Positions 1 to 10,494 of a stretch of 64,000 bases of DNA are shown in pieces (the stretch's first letter is position 1; every line of letters starts with the position of its first letter). The notes under the pieces were generated by a model. It saw nothing but the letters and a program-made list of their open reading frames with translations. It searched no databases and was not told the DNA's origin. Source of the DNA: Amorphophallus konjac. Its lineage: Eukaryota; Streptophyta; Magnoliopsida; Alismatales; Araceae. The stretch lies in contig CM040128.1 of NCBI GenBank assembly GCA_022559845.1, positions 175,638,413 through 175,702,412 of the forward strand, given 5' to 3'. The position numbers were made by a program, and so were the translations under genes.

Positions 1-283
1 CCATGGTTTTAGACCTAGTCAAGAATTTAAGTCAGTTGGCCTTGGCGGCCCAACCTTCATCCACCTCTTCGTTGTGGCGCCCCTTTCTTAGGCCGCTACA
101 AGTCGTTGACTTAGGTCAATGTTTTAGGGCGATTAGTGTTGCGGTTGTTTCTTAGACCGCCTAGTCCGTGTGGCGGATCTATGTTAGACCGCTTTGGTGG
201 TTTGACCGAATAGGTCGATTCAGGGTTGACTGGGTTTAGCGGCCTAATCCTTGACTGCTATAGTACCCTAGCGGCCCATTCTA
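1..283. other. Unassigned flank, possibly LTR-derived
   Basis: No convincing coding region is present. The sequence repeats short GC-rich words such as GGCGG, GACCGC and GCGGCC around the word TTGAC, which gives it an LTR-like texture, but I found no second copy in the window. It ends where homology to the 3' LTR of element A begins, at about 284, so it is either the host sequence left after truncation of A's 5' LTR or another element's LTR joined to it. Confidence 0.35.
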
Positions 284-1241
284 TGAGCAGAAGAAGAAGA
301 AAGAAGAAAGAAGAAGAGTGAGCCAGAGAGCAGAAGAGAGATCGAGAGATCCAGCTTAAGAAGAAAAAGAGAAAAGAGAGCTTGCAGGAAGAGAGAGGCA
401 GAGAGTCAAAGAGGAAGAGAAGAAGAAGATTTCGTTCTTCTGGCATTTGGATCAAATCCATGCCAGATTGCTCCTTGGCGAGCTACATCTTTGTGGTCTA
501 CATTTCCAGCTTTCTGATTGCTGTATTTTTCCTTTCTTGTCTTTGTTTACATTTCCATTGTGTTTCTTCCGATTCTCTAGTGAGGTCGGTGGTCCTCCTA
601 TGGTATCAGGAGAAGGAAGACTTGGAGTCTCCAGGTTGCTAGTGACTGGTGTTACTAGCGGTTTCCCTCTGGGTTTCAGAGGAAGAGAGACTTGGGTCTC
701 TGGGTTCCCCTCCGATTTGGAGGAAGGGAGGATTGGTCCTTCAGTTGCAAGCGGCTGGGTGTCGCTTGTGGGTTCCCTCCTGGGTGGAGGAAGAGAGACA
801 TCGGTCTCTGGTTTGCTAGTGACTGTGTGTCACTAGTGGTTCCCTCCGGTTGGGAGGAAGAGGGGAGGCTGTTCCCCTGGTCAAGCTGTGTGGCAGCAAC
901 TTGTTTGCAGACTGAGTCTGCTTTCTAGCTGATTGCTAGTGGAAGCCTCACTCCGGTTGGGAGTGAGGGGTGGACGTAGGTCTGTGGACCGAACCACCTA
1001 AAAAATCCCTTGTGCAGTGGTTTGTTTGATTGCTTGCTTCCGCTAGATGCATGCTAGAACCGTGATCTGATTGATTATTCATGTCCTAGAGTTTAATTGG
1101 GTTTGCATCTTTTATGTTTGAGCAATTGTCCACTGATCTTGTGCTTATCATTTCATACGAATTTTAAATTGGTCAAAACTCTTTAGAAGATCCATTCACC
1201 CCCCCTCTGGATCTGTGTTTATCTATCGCACCAAACTATCA
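284..1241 (+). repeat. 5' LTR remnant of element A
   Basis: Aligns by eye with 8417-9367 at very high identity, starting at TGAGCAGAAGAAG and ending at ACCAAACTATCA immediately before the primer-binding site. The first 2.1 kb of the LTR (the U3 repeat array and TATA box seen in the 3' LTR) is missing, so this copy has no promoter. A 7-bp AAGAAGA difference from the 3' copy lies in the purine-rich start. Confidence 0.85.
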
Positions 1242-1243
1242 AT

Positions 1244-1258
1244 TGGTATCAGACCGGT
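1244..1258 (+). other. Primer-binding site (initiator Met tRNA) of element A
   Basis: TGGTATCAGA directly follows the LTR end with a two-base spacer. It matches the start of the canonical plant PBS complementary to tRNA-iMet (TGGTATCAGAGC); the site diverges after ten bases (CCGG instead of GCCG-like sequence). Confidence 0.8.
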
Positions 1259-1360
1259 TCTCTGACTGATCAGATCCAACGATCTGCAGAGGATCCTGTT
1301 GTCTTTGGTACATTTCTGAATTTACTCTCTGCAGCATTAATCTGCTTGCCGATTTAATCA

Positions 1361-3946
1361 ATGGGTTCTCCACCGGTTTTCGATGGCTCTAATTTTAACT
1401 CATAGGTTAGCAGTCTACATAACTATGTGAATTTGATGGATCCAGATCTGTGGAAGTTAATCTCACATGGTCCTCACAGACTGCCAAAGAAAGAGTCCAA
1501 ATGGACTAACAGTCACAGATCAAGAAATGGAGAGAATCAGAAAGTTTTGAAATTAATGAAAGAAGCTACTGACAAGGCTCTACATTCTTGTTTTTATGAC
1601 TGCAGTTCCGCTAAGGACATTCTGGATAAGCTGAAGCTAGCTCAGAGGAGAAATGAGGACAGCTACCTGATGGCTGATAAGAGCAACCATGGCAGTGATC
1701 AAGATGAATCTGAAGATGCTGAAGAGGTAACCAATCCTTTCTCTAGTTACACTTTAGACGACTGGGAAGATGCCTATGCCAATCTGTTAGAATCCTATGA
1801 AAGACTAAAGAAGAAGAATAAAAAACTGATAAAGAAGCTAAAGAATCATGAGGATGCTAAATCTCGAGGTGAAAACCCTGAAATTTTGAAAATTGAAAAT
1901 GACATATTTAGAAGATAGTTAACAGATTTTGATTCTATTAGTTCAGGCTTAGATCATTTGAAATCTGAAAAATAAACTCTTATGAAACAAATTGGATTAC
2001 ACAAAAAGGAGAATCAAGAGCTTGTTTGTGAAATTGCTGAACTAAAGGAAAGACTCAGCTCAACTGATGATGATCAGGCTCATAACAATGATGTTGTTCA
2101 AAATGAAGAACAGGTGAGAAACTTAGAGCTTGTCAACTCTGAATTGGAAAACATGAAGTCTGAAAATGTAATACTCAAAAATCAGCTCAAGGAATTTGAA
2201 CACAAATCAATAAATCTTGAAAAAGAAAATAGATTGATTTCTGAAAAATTAGAGGCTGATAGAGTAACAAATTCAGAGATTCAGAAAAATCTTGACAAAC
2301 TTCAATCTGAAAAACAACAATAAAAGTTTTATAAATGTAAGTGTTCTTCAGATGAATGGGTGCTTGATGATGAACTCCTAGAGCAGAACAATAAACTGAA
2401 AGAGGAAATTAATAAGCTGAATCACCTAAACTCAGCAATGTCTGAGAGGCTAATCACTTTAGAAAAAGGAAAGAGTGTAAGCTTGGTGAGCTCTAGTGAG
2501 TTGCTGAATGCTGAACATGAAATTACAAATCTGAAAAACATCAACCTAATGTTGAGTGGGAATGTCACTTGCTGTGAACAAAAGATAGCTAAATATGAGT
2601 TAACAATCACATCCCTTCAACAAGAAGTTGATGATCTTTATAAGTCCCTATCTGAAGCTGACAATGAAATAAAATTAAAATAGGAAGTTGAAAAACTCAA
2701 AAGTCTGAATGATGCCTTGCATCAACAAGTCATTTCCTGTAAAACAGATCTGTCCAAATATGAAGCTAATATTTGTGACTTAAATTCTGAAATTCAAGAT
2801 TTGAAAAACTCCTTGTCAAAATTTGTCAAGGGAAAGGACAATCTGAATAAGCTTCTGGGAAAGAGTGATAACTCTCAGAGAGAGGGGCTGGGTTACAGTT
2901 CAACAAACAAAAGGATCAATAGCAATAAAACTTCAACTGTGTTTGTAAAAGTTTCTGATCAAAACACAACTGCTGGTTCTTCTGTTTTTTAATTTACTGC
3001 ACAAAAACCCACTGTCAGTCCCAAAACTGTAGGATAAACTCAAAAATTAAAAAAGGATGAAAACCTACAGAAAAAGGACAAAACTACTCCAGTTGGTACA
3101 AAGACTGCTGCACACAATTCACATGACCTCTCAAACACTCATACTAAAAAGGGGTCGTGCTATTATTGTGGGAAAGTAGGTCACATAATGGAAGATTGCA
3201 GATTAATGCTAAAAGATGAGCATGGTAGTGAAACATCACATTCTAGAAATTCTTTTGATAGAAACCATGCTGCTAGGAAGCCTGATGCTTCATGTTATTA
3301 TTGTGGGAAGCATGGTCATCTCATGAGTGAATGTTTTATCATGAAATAAGATAATAAACTGCATGCCAGGTCTTCCATTCATTTTCATGGTTCATATGGA
3401 TCTAAACACAATTCTAATCAGCACATTGTGTGCTTCAACTGCAATAAGCCTGGGCACAGGGCTGCTGAGTGCTGGTTTAGATCCACTTGGAGTAAAAATG
3501 GTTTTAAAAGTAAGCAAATCAGATGCTTCGAATGTGGGAAAAATGGGCATACAGTCAAGGACTGTTGGTATGTTCAAAAGAATTCTGTTAACCCCCATTT
3601 TGTCAAATTCCCTGCAAAACCATTTGTGAAAATTTCATGTTATAACTGTGGGAAGCTAGGCCATAGATCTGCTGAATGTTGGCTGAGTAAGAACAAGCAT
3701 CAAACTGTTCATGCATACAATAGAAAATCTTATGAACATGTTTATAAACATCATCCTGCTGTTAATATGCATCATAAGAACCAAAAACCAGCCATTTCAT
3801 GTAGATACTGTGGAAAATTTGGACATTCTATGGATGACTGTTCACTGTTGAAATTTGATGATAATGTTGCTATGAAATTGTTTAGAACACCTGTTAGGGG
3901 TAAGGCATGGCCCAAAGCTGCTTGGGTCCCTGCAGGATCAAAATGA
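1361..3946 (+). pseudogene. gag: gag of element A with coiled coil and six CCHC zinc knuckles
   Basis: One reading frame runs from the ATG at 1361 (MGSPPVFDGSNF start, typical of copia gag) to the stop at 3946, about 860 codons, without any frameshift. It is broken by in-frame stops at 1403, 1916, 1972, 2321, 2681, 2990, 3035 and 3347, all TAG or TAA. The N-terminal part resembles the copia nucleocapsid precursor. Codons from about 1740 to 2870 encode a long Glu/Lys/Leu/Asn-rich coiled coil. The C-terminal third holds six CCHC knuckles at about 3158, 3293, 3431, 3524, 3638 and 3800 (for example CYYCGKVGHIMEDC and CFNCNKPGHRAAEC). Knuckles of this type bind element RNA during packaging. Most copia gags have one or two, so six is unusual. 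The stops make this copy non-coding at present. Confidence 0.85.
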
Positions 3947-6248
3947 TCAATATTTTACAGGTGTGCCTTGGAATGAACAAAGAGGGGTAAATAAACCAAG
4001 GCATTCAAGAATGAAACCCCTAGGATTGCACTACTCAGGTCAGTTCTGAAAATTTATCTTAAATTGAATATCTGAAATTGTGAATCTTGGATAACTGCAT
4101 ATCTGGTATGAACTGTCCATGCATAATTGTCATTTTTTTTTTGCATATCATGATTCATGCATACATGCTCCTTTATTTGTTTGACACTTGCATTAAGCTT
4201 CATGGAATTACTTGTTTGCACTTTGAGCTGTGTGTGCATATATGTGAATTGCATATACATACATTAGACATACAGTCATTGAAAATCTGATGCAAGTAGG
4301 ATTGTCAATATTACACTGTCATTCATGACCACTATGGTATATTAAATGGTAAGCTACCAAAAGGCAGGGAAATCTATCTGGAGGTTCTTACTATGTGAGA
4401 GGTGGTCTTTTAGACCAAGTGCTCCACCAAGTACCATTGGTCATATTGTTTAGTAGGGCAGTCTGAATAAACATGAGTCTCTGCATGTCTTTGCATACAT
4501 GTAGTTAATTGCATTGCATTTAATTTCATTGAAAATGCCAAAAAGTTTGTCTGAATGCATATTGTCAGGAGGAGTTAATGCATTGCATGCAGGTTGTCAG
4601 ATGCATACTCTTTTGTCAAAATTCATTGCATATTAAACCTTGAAGATCTTGAAACATGCCTGACCTCCTGTTACCTTGCATGAAACACATATTGAAAAAT
4701 AAAAAAAAAGGGTTGCATGTATGTACTCAGGGGGAGCATCCATAGGATTGTCAGTTTTCCATTTCATTCTGTCTCTCCTTCTAGTCAGTCTCTCAGTCAA
4801 GTTTGCATTGAGGATTTCAAATTGATGTCTCCATGCTGTCTCTTTTATCCTGTCAAAAGAAATCTCAGCTCAATAATCAAATGAGAAGATTGCAATCTAT
4901 ATATCATGATCATAAATCTGATTTTGCTATCAATAAAGAAATCTCGCATTATGTGGAATTATGAACGTCTAAAAGGACTTGAATTGGTTTAGATTTAATG
5001 CATTCTGCAAGTTTGAAGATGAATTTCTTGAAAATATCTGAATCAGACTTAATAAACCTTAACCATGCACTTCACGTCATACTTTGAAAGGCCTTCTAAA
5101 ATCTGTCATATTGAGAGCATGACCCAATTAGTTGAAATGCATGGAATCTGTATTGTTTTTAAACAAGTCTTTCTTCAACACCTTGGGTAACTGTTTAAAT
5201 AAAAAAAATTATGCTAAATGAATTGCAGAGCAATGATCAAATGCACTGAGAAACTAGGATCCTTGTCAAAGATAATGGGCCCTAAGTCATGAGGCTTCTT
5301 GATCAACTCTGTTCAGAATTTTTATTTTAAAAAAAATGATATCATGTCTGAAACAGAATGGGAGTTTCTGCTGAGTAAGCTAGGGGTACTGGCGTCTAAG
5401 CAGTGTCTACCTTTACGACAAAAGGCATGAACCATCCCTGACTGTTCTCTAAATGAAGTGAAATAATTTTTTTTCAGCTAAACCCATTAACTGTTTATCT
5501 CTGAAATGATCTTTTGTTTAACCTCAATACTGATGTATGATTTTTCCTAAAAGAAGTCATTGAAATCAATTGATTAAGATGCTGGGAGGTTAATTGAAGT
5601 AGTGTTATGTATGCTTGGTTCATTTCTATTAAAATCTGTATTCAGATGTGAGTATAATTTTTATTGAAAAACTGAGTTTGCATCACTTTTAAACCAAGCT
5701 TGACTTGTTAAGTTTCATTCATAAGTCTTCATAATGGAAGTCTCTAAAGTTGTTACATCTTCAGATTTATGAAATTGATATCCCATTGAAAACCTTTCTC
5801 ATTCATTCTGAATGCTTACTTCCTTTCATTGCACTCCATTCTGAAATAGATTCATTGTTGATTTCTTTATGTTCTGTGCTTCATTCCAATCACTGTCCAT
5901 CTAAGGGGGAGAATCTTTGCTGTCCCTGTGGTTCATCTGACTATCTGTGTCTCCTTCTCATCTACACTCATAAGTCTCCATCTAATCAGGGGGAGCTTTC
6001 CTGTCAGGCTGAGTGTCATTCATAAAGGGGGAGATATAGTCAGCATCATTAATGTCCCTTTCATTACTGTTGTTAAAAATGGGGGAGAATAAATTTCATG
6101 GCTTAGTCAAAGGGGGAGTCTTTAATTCCATCATCTTATGCATTCTTATACTTCCCTCTCAATCTAATGTCTTTTTGCTGAAGTCAAAGGGGGAGAATAA
6201 ATTGACTCATAGTGTTCATAGTGTTGCCATCATCAAAAAGGGGGAGAT
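3947..6248 (+). other. Non-coding 3' internal region of element A
   Basis: AT-rich DNA with only short random reading frames. No RT (F/YxDD), integrase (HHCC, DD35E) or envelope-like segment is visible. Words such as TGCATACAT, TTGCAT and CTGAAA recur. In autonomous relatives this place would be occupied by pol, so the region represents either a pol deletion or an unrelated filler sequence. Confidence 0.65.
5903..6248 (+). promoter_or_regulatory. Cluster of seven polypurine tracts before the 3' LTR of A
   Basis: The core A-rich/GGGGGAG occurs at about 5903, 5988, 6024, 6075, 6109, 6186 and 6235. The last copy (AAAAAGGGGGAGAT) abuts the LTR start TGTTG and is the likely functional primer for plus-strand DNA synthesis. 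Multiple PPT copies upstream of the 3' LTR are a described Sirevirus signature. The others could be spare primers or relics of repeated duplication. Confidence 0.8.
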
Positions 6249-6539
6249 TGTTGTGTCCCTATGGTTTTGATGATAGCAAACACTATAAGTCATCATCTAT
6301 TTTAGTCTGTATACTGTTTGAGTCTGCATATAAATCTGTTTGAATCTGCATAGTCATCATCTGTTTTAGTCTGCATACTGTTTGTGCCTGCATATAAATC
6401 TGTTTGTGTTGCATATGAATGTTTCATTGAACATCTTATCTGAATTACATAACCAACGAATAGGCTGAGGCTGTGTGTTATGTGTATTGGTGCATTTCAT
6501 AATTGTTGATGCATTTCATAATTGCATTTTATCTGGATT

Positions 6540-8170
6540 GTTTGATGTTAGTCTGTACAATGGGTGATGCTGCTATACCCTTTCAGCATAGTCTGTACAT
6601 CCGTAGATAGCCTGCCTGAACTTGTTGAATGAAGTCTATACACTTGCCAACATGTCTCTCATGCATTATGTCTAAAGTCCATACATTGTCTGGACACACT
6701 CAAGTCCATACATTGTACTGTTTACACTTTGTTGCAGCTAATCTGAACATTCTTCAGTGAAGTCTATACATTCGTCTCTAAGGCAAAGTCTATACATCGC
6801 ATGCATTGCACGCTGCAGGTCTGTATAGGCCAAGTCTATACATCCGACCGTCTCATTCAGCGTCTCACTCTTGCAAGTCTATACATTGCTTCTAGCATGC
6901 ACGGGTTCAAGTCTATACATTGCTCACAGCACACACTAAGTCTGCACATCATCCCCTTGCTTCAAGTCTGTACATTGGCCAAGTCTACACATCGTCGTGT
7001 TCACTTGTTTCAAGTCTGCACATTGGTTCAGGCTTTCCAAGTCTGTACATTGGCCCTCAAGCTTTCCAAGTCTGTACATTGACCTTCAAGCTTTCCAAGT
7101 CTGTACATTGGTTCAAGCTTTCCAAGTCTGTACATTGGTTCAAGCTTTCCAAGTCTGTACATTGGCCTTCAAGCTTTCCAAGTATATACATTGGCCAAGT
7201 GTCTTATGCTTTGAAGCTTTATCAAGTCTATACATTCATTTATCAAAGTCTACACATTGCATCGTGTTTCAAACTCTATACATCGCTGTGCATACCTTGA
7301 TTTCAAAGTCTGTACATTTTGGTATCTTCATAGCAAGTCTGCACATCCCGCTTACACTAAGTCTGTACATGGTCCTGGCGCTCGCAAGTCTGTACATTGA
7401 TTTGGCGCTCGCAAAGTCTGTACACCGGCTTGGCGCTCACAGAGTCTTGCTGCGTCTATGTGCTAGTCCATGCATTGTCAAGTCTATACAGCGTCTCTTA
7501 GCATCTTGTGCATTCAGCATAGAAAGTCTGTACATTCGTTGACAGACTCATGCATAAACAGTAAGACAAAGTCTGTACATTCGGTGACAGCTTGTCTAAG
7601 CATCTCATGCATTCAATGTGCATACTTTCATTCTGTTTGTGGATCTCTCTTCAAGATGAAGTCTGTACAATCCTTTTCAAGCTTTCAAGTCTATACACTC
7701 GTTGGCTAGCTATTTCAAGTCTATACACTCGTTGGCTAGCAGTTCAAGTCTATTCACTCGTTTTCAAGTCAGCAAGTCTGTACATTGGCTTCTTATAAAC
7801 ATTCACACTTCAAGTCTACACACTGGTTGCCTGCATCTCATGCAGTTAAAGTATGTACACTCGTGAATGTAATGTGTGTACATTCATTCTTGTTGTACAT
7901 ACTTTCTCATATGTGCACACTTTAATTGATCAAACAAGTCTGTACACACTTCAGCACTCAAAGGCTGAACACTCTTCAGCAAGTATGTACACACTTCAGC
8001 ACTCAAAGGCTGAACACTCTTCAGCAAGTCTGTACACTCTTCAGCACTCAAAGGCTGAACGTTCTTCAAGCTAAAGTCTGTACACTCCTTATTTCTAAGT
8101 CTATACATTCTATCCTTCACACTAAGTCTGTACACGGTGGTCTTCAGTTACCCAGCAAGTCTGTACATCA
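6540..8170 (+). repeat. Array of AAGTCTGTACA/AAGTCTATACA motifs in U3 of element A
   Basis: About 45 copies by eye of (C)AAGTCTGTACATTGG-like words, spaced irregularly from 17 to 60 bp, with a regular stretch of 28-29 bp units at about 7030-7190 (each CAAGCTTTC + CAAGTCTGTACATTGG). Common variants change GTAC to ATAC or GCAC. All copies face the same way and lie upstream of the LTR TATA box, as expected for enhancer-like U3 repeats; the same DNA would also be present near the 3' end of element transcripts. Confidence 0.85.
7930..8072 (+). repeat. Three tandem ~50-bp units within the U3 array
   Basis: The words CACTTCAGCACTCAAAGG and CTGAACACTCTTCAGCAAG recur three times (about 7945, 7990 and 8037), each unit containing one AAGTCTGTACAC-type motif. 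The third unit is slightly altered (GAACGTTCTTCA). This is local amplification of the motif array. Confidence 0.75.
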
Positions 8171-8287
8171 TCCTGATTATTTTCTTATGACTGTGTGATA
8201 GGTACTGTTCGTGAAGCCTATGAAGGGCACATGATCCGAGGTTGGCACCTGGCACGTGATCCGAGGACAACGCCCTAATTGATGCTG

Positions 8288-8296
8288 CTATAAATA
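8288..8296 (+). promoter_or_regulatory. TATA box of the 3' LTR of element A
   Basis: CTATAAATA, followed about 30 bp downstream by a purine-rich stretch (AGAGTGATCAAGAGAAG) where transcription would begin. It marks the U3/R boundary near 8320. The equivalent region is absent from the truncated 5' LTR, so in this copy the promoter would fire out of the element into 3' flanking DNA. Confidence 0.65.
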
Positions 8297-8766
8297 CGAA
8301 GCCTCCTCCATCTGGAGAAGAGTGATCAAGAGAAGAAGAAGGCTGGTCGTGAAAAAAGAGAAGCAGATAGAGAAAGAGAGTGATCGAGATAGAAGGAAAG
8401 AACTGCAGAGAGGCAGTGAGCAGAAGAAGAAGAAAGAAGAAGAGTGAGCCAGAGAGCAGAAGAGAGATCAAGAGATCCAGCTTAAGAAGAAAAAGAGAAA
8501 ATAGAGCTTGCAGGAAGAGAGAGGCAGAGAGTCAAAGAGGAAGAGAAGAAGAAGATTTCGTTCTTCTGGCATTTGGATCAAATCCATGCCAGATTGCTCC
8601 TTGGCGAGCTACATCTTTGTGGTCTACATTTCCAGCTTTCTGATTGCTGTATTTTTCCTTTCTTGTCTTTGTTTACATTTCCATTGTGTTTCTTCCGATT
8701 CTCTAGTGAGGTCGGTGGTCCTCCTGTGGTATCAAGAGAAGGGAGACTTGGAGTCTCCGGGTTGCT

Positions 8767-10438
8767 AGTGACTGGTGTTACTAGCGGTTTCCCTCTGGGT
8801 TTCAGAGGAAGAGAGACTTGGGTCTCTGGGTTCCCCTCCGGTTTGGAGGAAGGGAGGATTGGTCCTCCAGTTGCAAGTGGCTAGGTGTCGCTTGTGGGTT
8901 CCCTCCTGGGTGGCGGAAGAGAGACCTCGGTCTCTGGTTTGCTAGTGACTGTGTGTCACTAGTGGTTCCCTCCGGTTGGGAGGAAGAGGGGAGGCTGTTC
9001 CCCTGGTCAAGCTGTGTGACAGCAACTTGTTTGCAGACTGAGTCTGCTTTCTAGCTGATTACTAGTGGAAGCCTCACTCCGGTTGGGAGTGAGGGGTGGA
9101 CGTAGGTCTGTGGACCGAACCACCTAAAAAATTCCTTGTGTAGTGGTTTGTTTGATTGCTTGCTTCTGCTAGATGCATGCTAGGACCGTGATCTGATTGA
9201 TTATTCATGTCCTAGAGTTTAATTAGGTTTGCATCTTTTATGTTTGAGCAATTGTCCACTGATCTTGTGCTTATCATTTCATACGAATTTTAAATTGGTC
9301 AAAACTCTTTAGAAGATCCATTCACCCCCCCTCTGGATCTGTGTTTATCTATCGCACCAAACTATCAGGGTCTACTCGGTAGCCCTATCGGGTATATCCG
9401 GTGTCCGGAGTCCGGGTCGTCACAGCCTATTTATCCAATTTAATTCCGTAAATTACCCTAATTACGTCTCTAGAAGTGGGCTTGTGCCTAAAGGCCTTGG
9501 AAATTGGTTTGTGGGCCTAATTTAAGTGGGCTAAACCCTTTTGGTTAATTTAGGGCACTTACATTGATTTAACGAATCCTTAATTCCTTTAAGTAGCCCA
9601 TTAGTGACTGGTGTTACTAGCGGTTTCCCTCTGGGTTTCAGAGGAAGAGAGACTTGGGTCTCTAGGTTCCCCTCCGGTTTGGAGGAAGGGAGGATTGGTC
9701 CTCCAGTTGCAAGCGGCTGGGTGTCGCTTGTGGGTTCCCTCCTAGGTGGAGGAAGAGAGACCTCGGTCTCTGGTTTGCTAGTGACTGTGTGTCACTAGTG
9801 GTTCCCTCCGATTGGGAGGAAGAGGAGAGGATGTTCCCCTAGTCAAGCTGTGTGGCAGCAACTTGTTTGCAGACTGAGTCTGCTTTCTAGCTGATTGCTA
9901 GTGGAAGCCTCACTCAGGTTGGGAGTGAGGGGTGGACGTAGGTCTATGGACCGAACCACCTAAAAAATCCCTTGTGCAGTGGTTTGTTTGATTGCTTGCT
10001 TCTGCTAGATGCATGCTAGGACCGTGATCTGATTGATTATTCATGTCCTAGAGTTTAATTGGGTTTGCATCTTTTATGTTTTGAGCAATTGTCCACTGAT
10101 CTTCTGCTTATCATTTCATACGAATTTTAAATTGGTCAAAACTCTTTAGAAGATCCATTCACCCCCCCTCTGGATCTGTGTTTATCTATCGCACCAAACT
10201 ATCAGGGTCTACTCGGTAGCCCTATCGGGTATATCCGGTATCCGGAGTCCGGGTCGTCACAGCCTATTTATCCAATTTAATTCCGTAAATTACCCTAATT
10301 ACGTCTCTAGAAGTGGGCTTGGGCCTAAAGGCCTTGGAAATTGGTTTGTGGGCCTAATTTAAGTGGGCTAAACCCTTTTGGTTAATTTAGGGCACTTACA
10401 TTGATTTAACGAATCCTTAATTCCTTTAAGTAGCCCAT
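8767..10438 (+). repeat. 836-bp tandem duplication spanning the LTR/flank junction
   Basis: 8767-9602 and 9603-10438 are two head-to-tail copies. Each contains the last ~600 bp of the element A LTR (ending at 9367 and 10204) followed by the same ~235 bp of flank beginning GGGTCTACTCGG. The copies differ at only a handful of positions. The breakpoint joins GCCCATT to AGTGACTGG, with at most one or two shared bases. Because non-element flank is included, this is a chromosomal duplication made after A inserted, not a second transposition. Confidence 0.9.
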
Positions 10439-10494
10439 TAAGCTAAATAATTGTATTTAATCCAAATATTTCCTAGAAAATTCCCAGACGTTAC
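9368..10494 (-). other. LTR-like fragment flanking element A
   Basis: After removing the duplicated LTR piece, about 290 bp of unique sequence remains (GGGTCTACTCGG ... CCCAGACGTTACA). Read on the minus strand it begins TGTAACGTCTGGG at 10494, a start typical of gypsy LTRs, and it sits directly against a copia coding fragment. It contains no reading frame of note. I infer an LTR remnant into which element A later inserted; no partner copy is in the window. Confidence 0.4.

Larger units (their letters stand above)
284..9367 (+). mobile_element. Element A: non-autonomous Sirevirus-like Ty1/copia retrotransposon
   Basis: In order it has a truncated 5' LTR, a primer-binding site matching the initiator-Met tRNA 3' end, a gag-like reading frame, about 2.3 kb of non-coding DNA ending in a series of polypurine tracts, and a complete 3' LTR beginning TGTTG and ending CTATCA. 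No reverse transcriptase, RNase H or integrase motif can be seen in any frame between gag and the 3' LTR. Multiple polypurine tracts before the 3' LTR, long LTRs and a large gag with several CCHC knuckles are known marks of plant Sireviruses. With no pol of its own, the element would need enzymes from a relative. The lineage assignment is inference from structure, because the usual RT-based test is impossible here. Confidence 0.75.
6249..9367 (+). repeat. 3' LTR of element A, about 3.1 kb
   Basis: Starts TGTTGTGTCCC just after a polypurine tract and ends CACCAAACTATCA, giving TG...CA termini. U3 (6249 to about 8315) contains a dense GTCTGTACA-type array and a TATA box. The part from 8417 onward is matched by the 5' remnant at 284-1241 and by a second partial copy at 9603-10204. 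At 3119 bp it is long for a copia LTR. Short reading frames inside it are by-products of the repeats and of purine-rich sequence. Confidence 0.88.

Noticed and set aside
258..928. Small proteins repeated at 258-928, 8380-9054 and 9604-9798
   Set aside because: All lie in copies of the element A LTR (R/U5) and are translations of purine-rich and GGAGGAAG-type sequence.
1244..1258. tRNA gene at the TGGTATCAGA sites (1244, 40306, 46871, 57530)
   Set aside because: Only 10-18 nt complementary to a tRNA 3' end are present; no cloverleaf. They are primer-binding sites.
1361..3946. Stop-codon reassignment (TAA/TAG read as Gln) to explain an intact gag
   Set aside because: The neighbouring elements use TAA and TAG as ordinary terminators and the context is a plant nuclear genome; methylcytosine deamination is simpler.
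6801..8198. Several overlapping reading frames of 70-180 codons on both strands rich in SLYI/KSVH/CTL words
   Set aside because: They are the three-frame translation of the GTCTGTACA motif array; period and motif explain them, and no domain is present.
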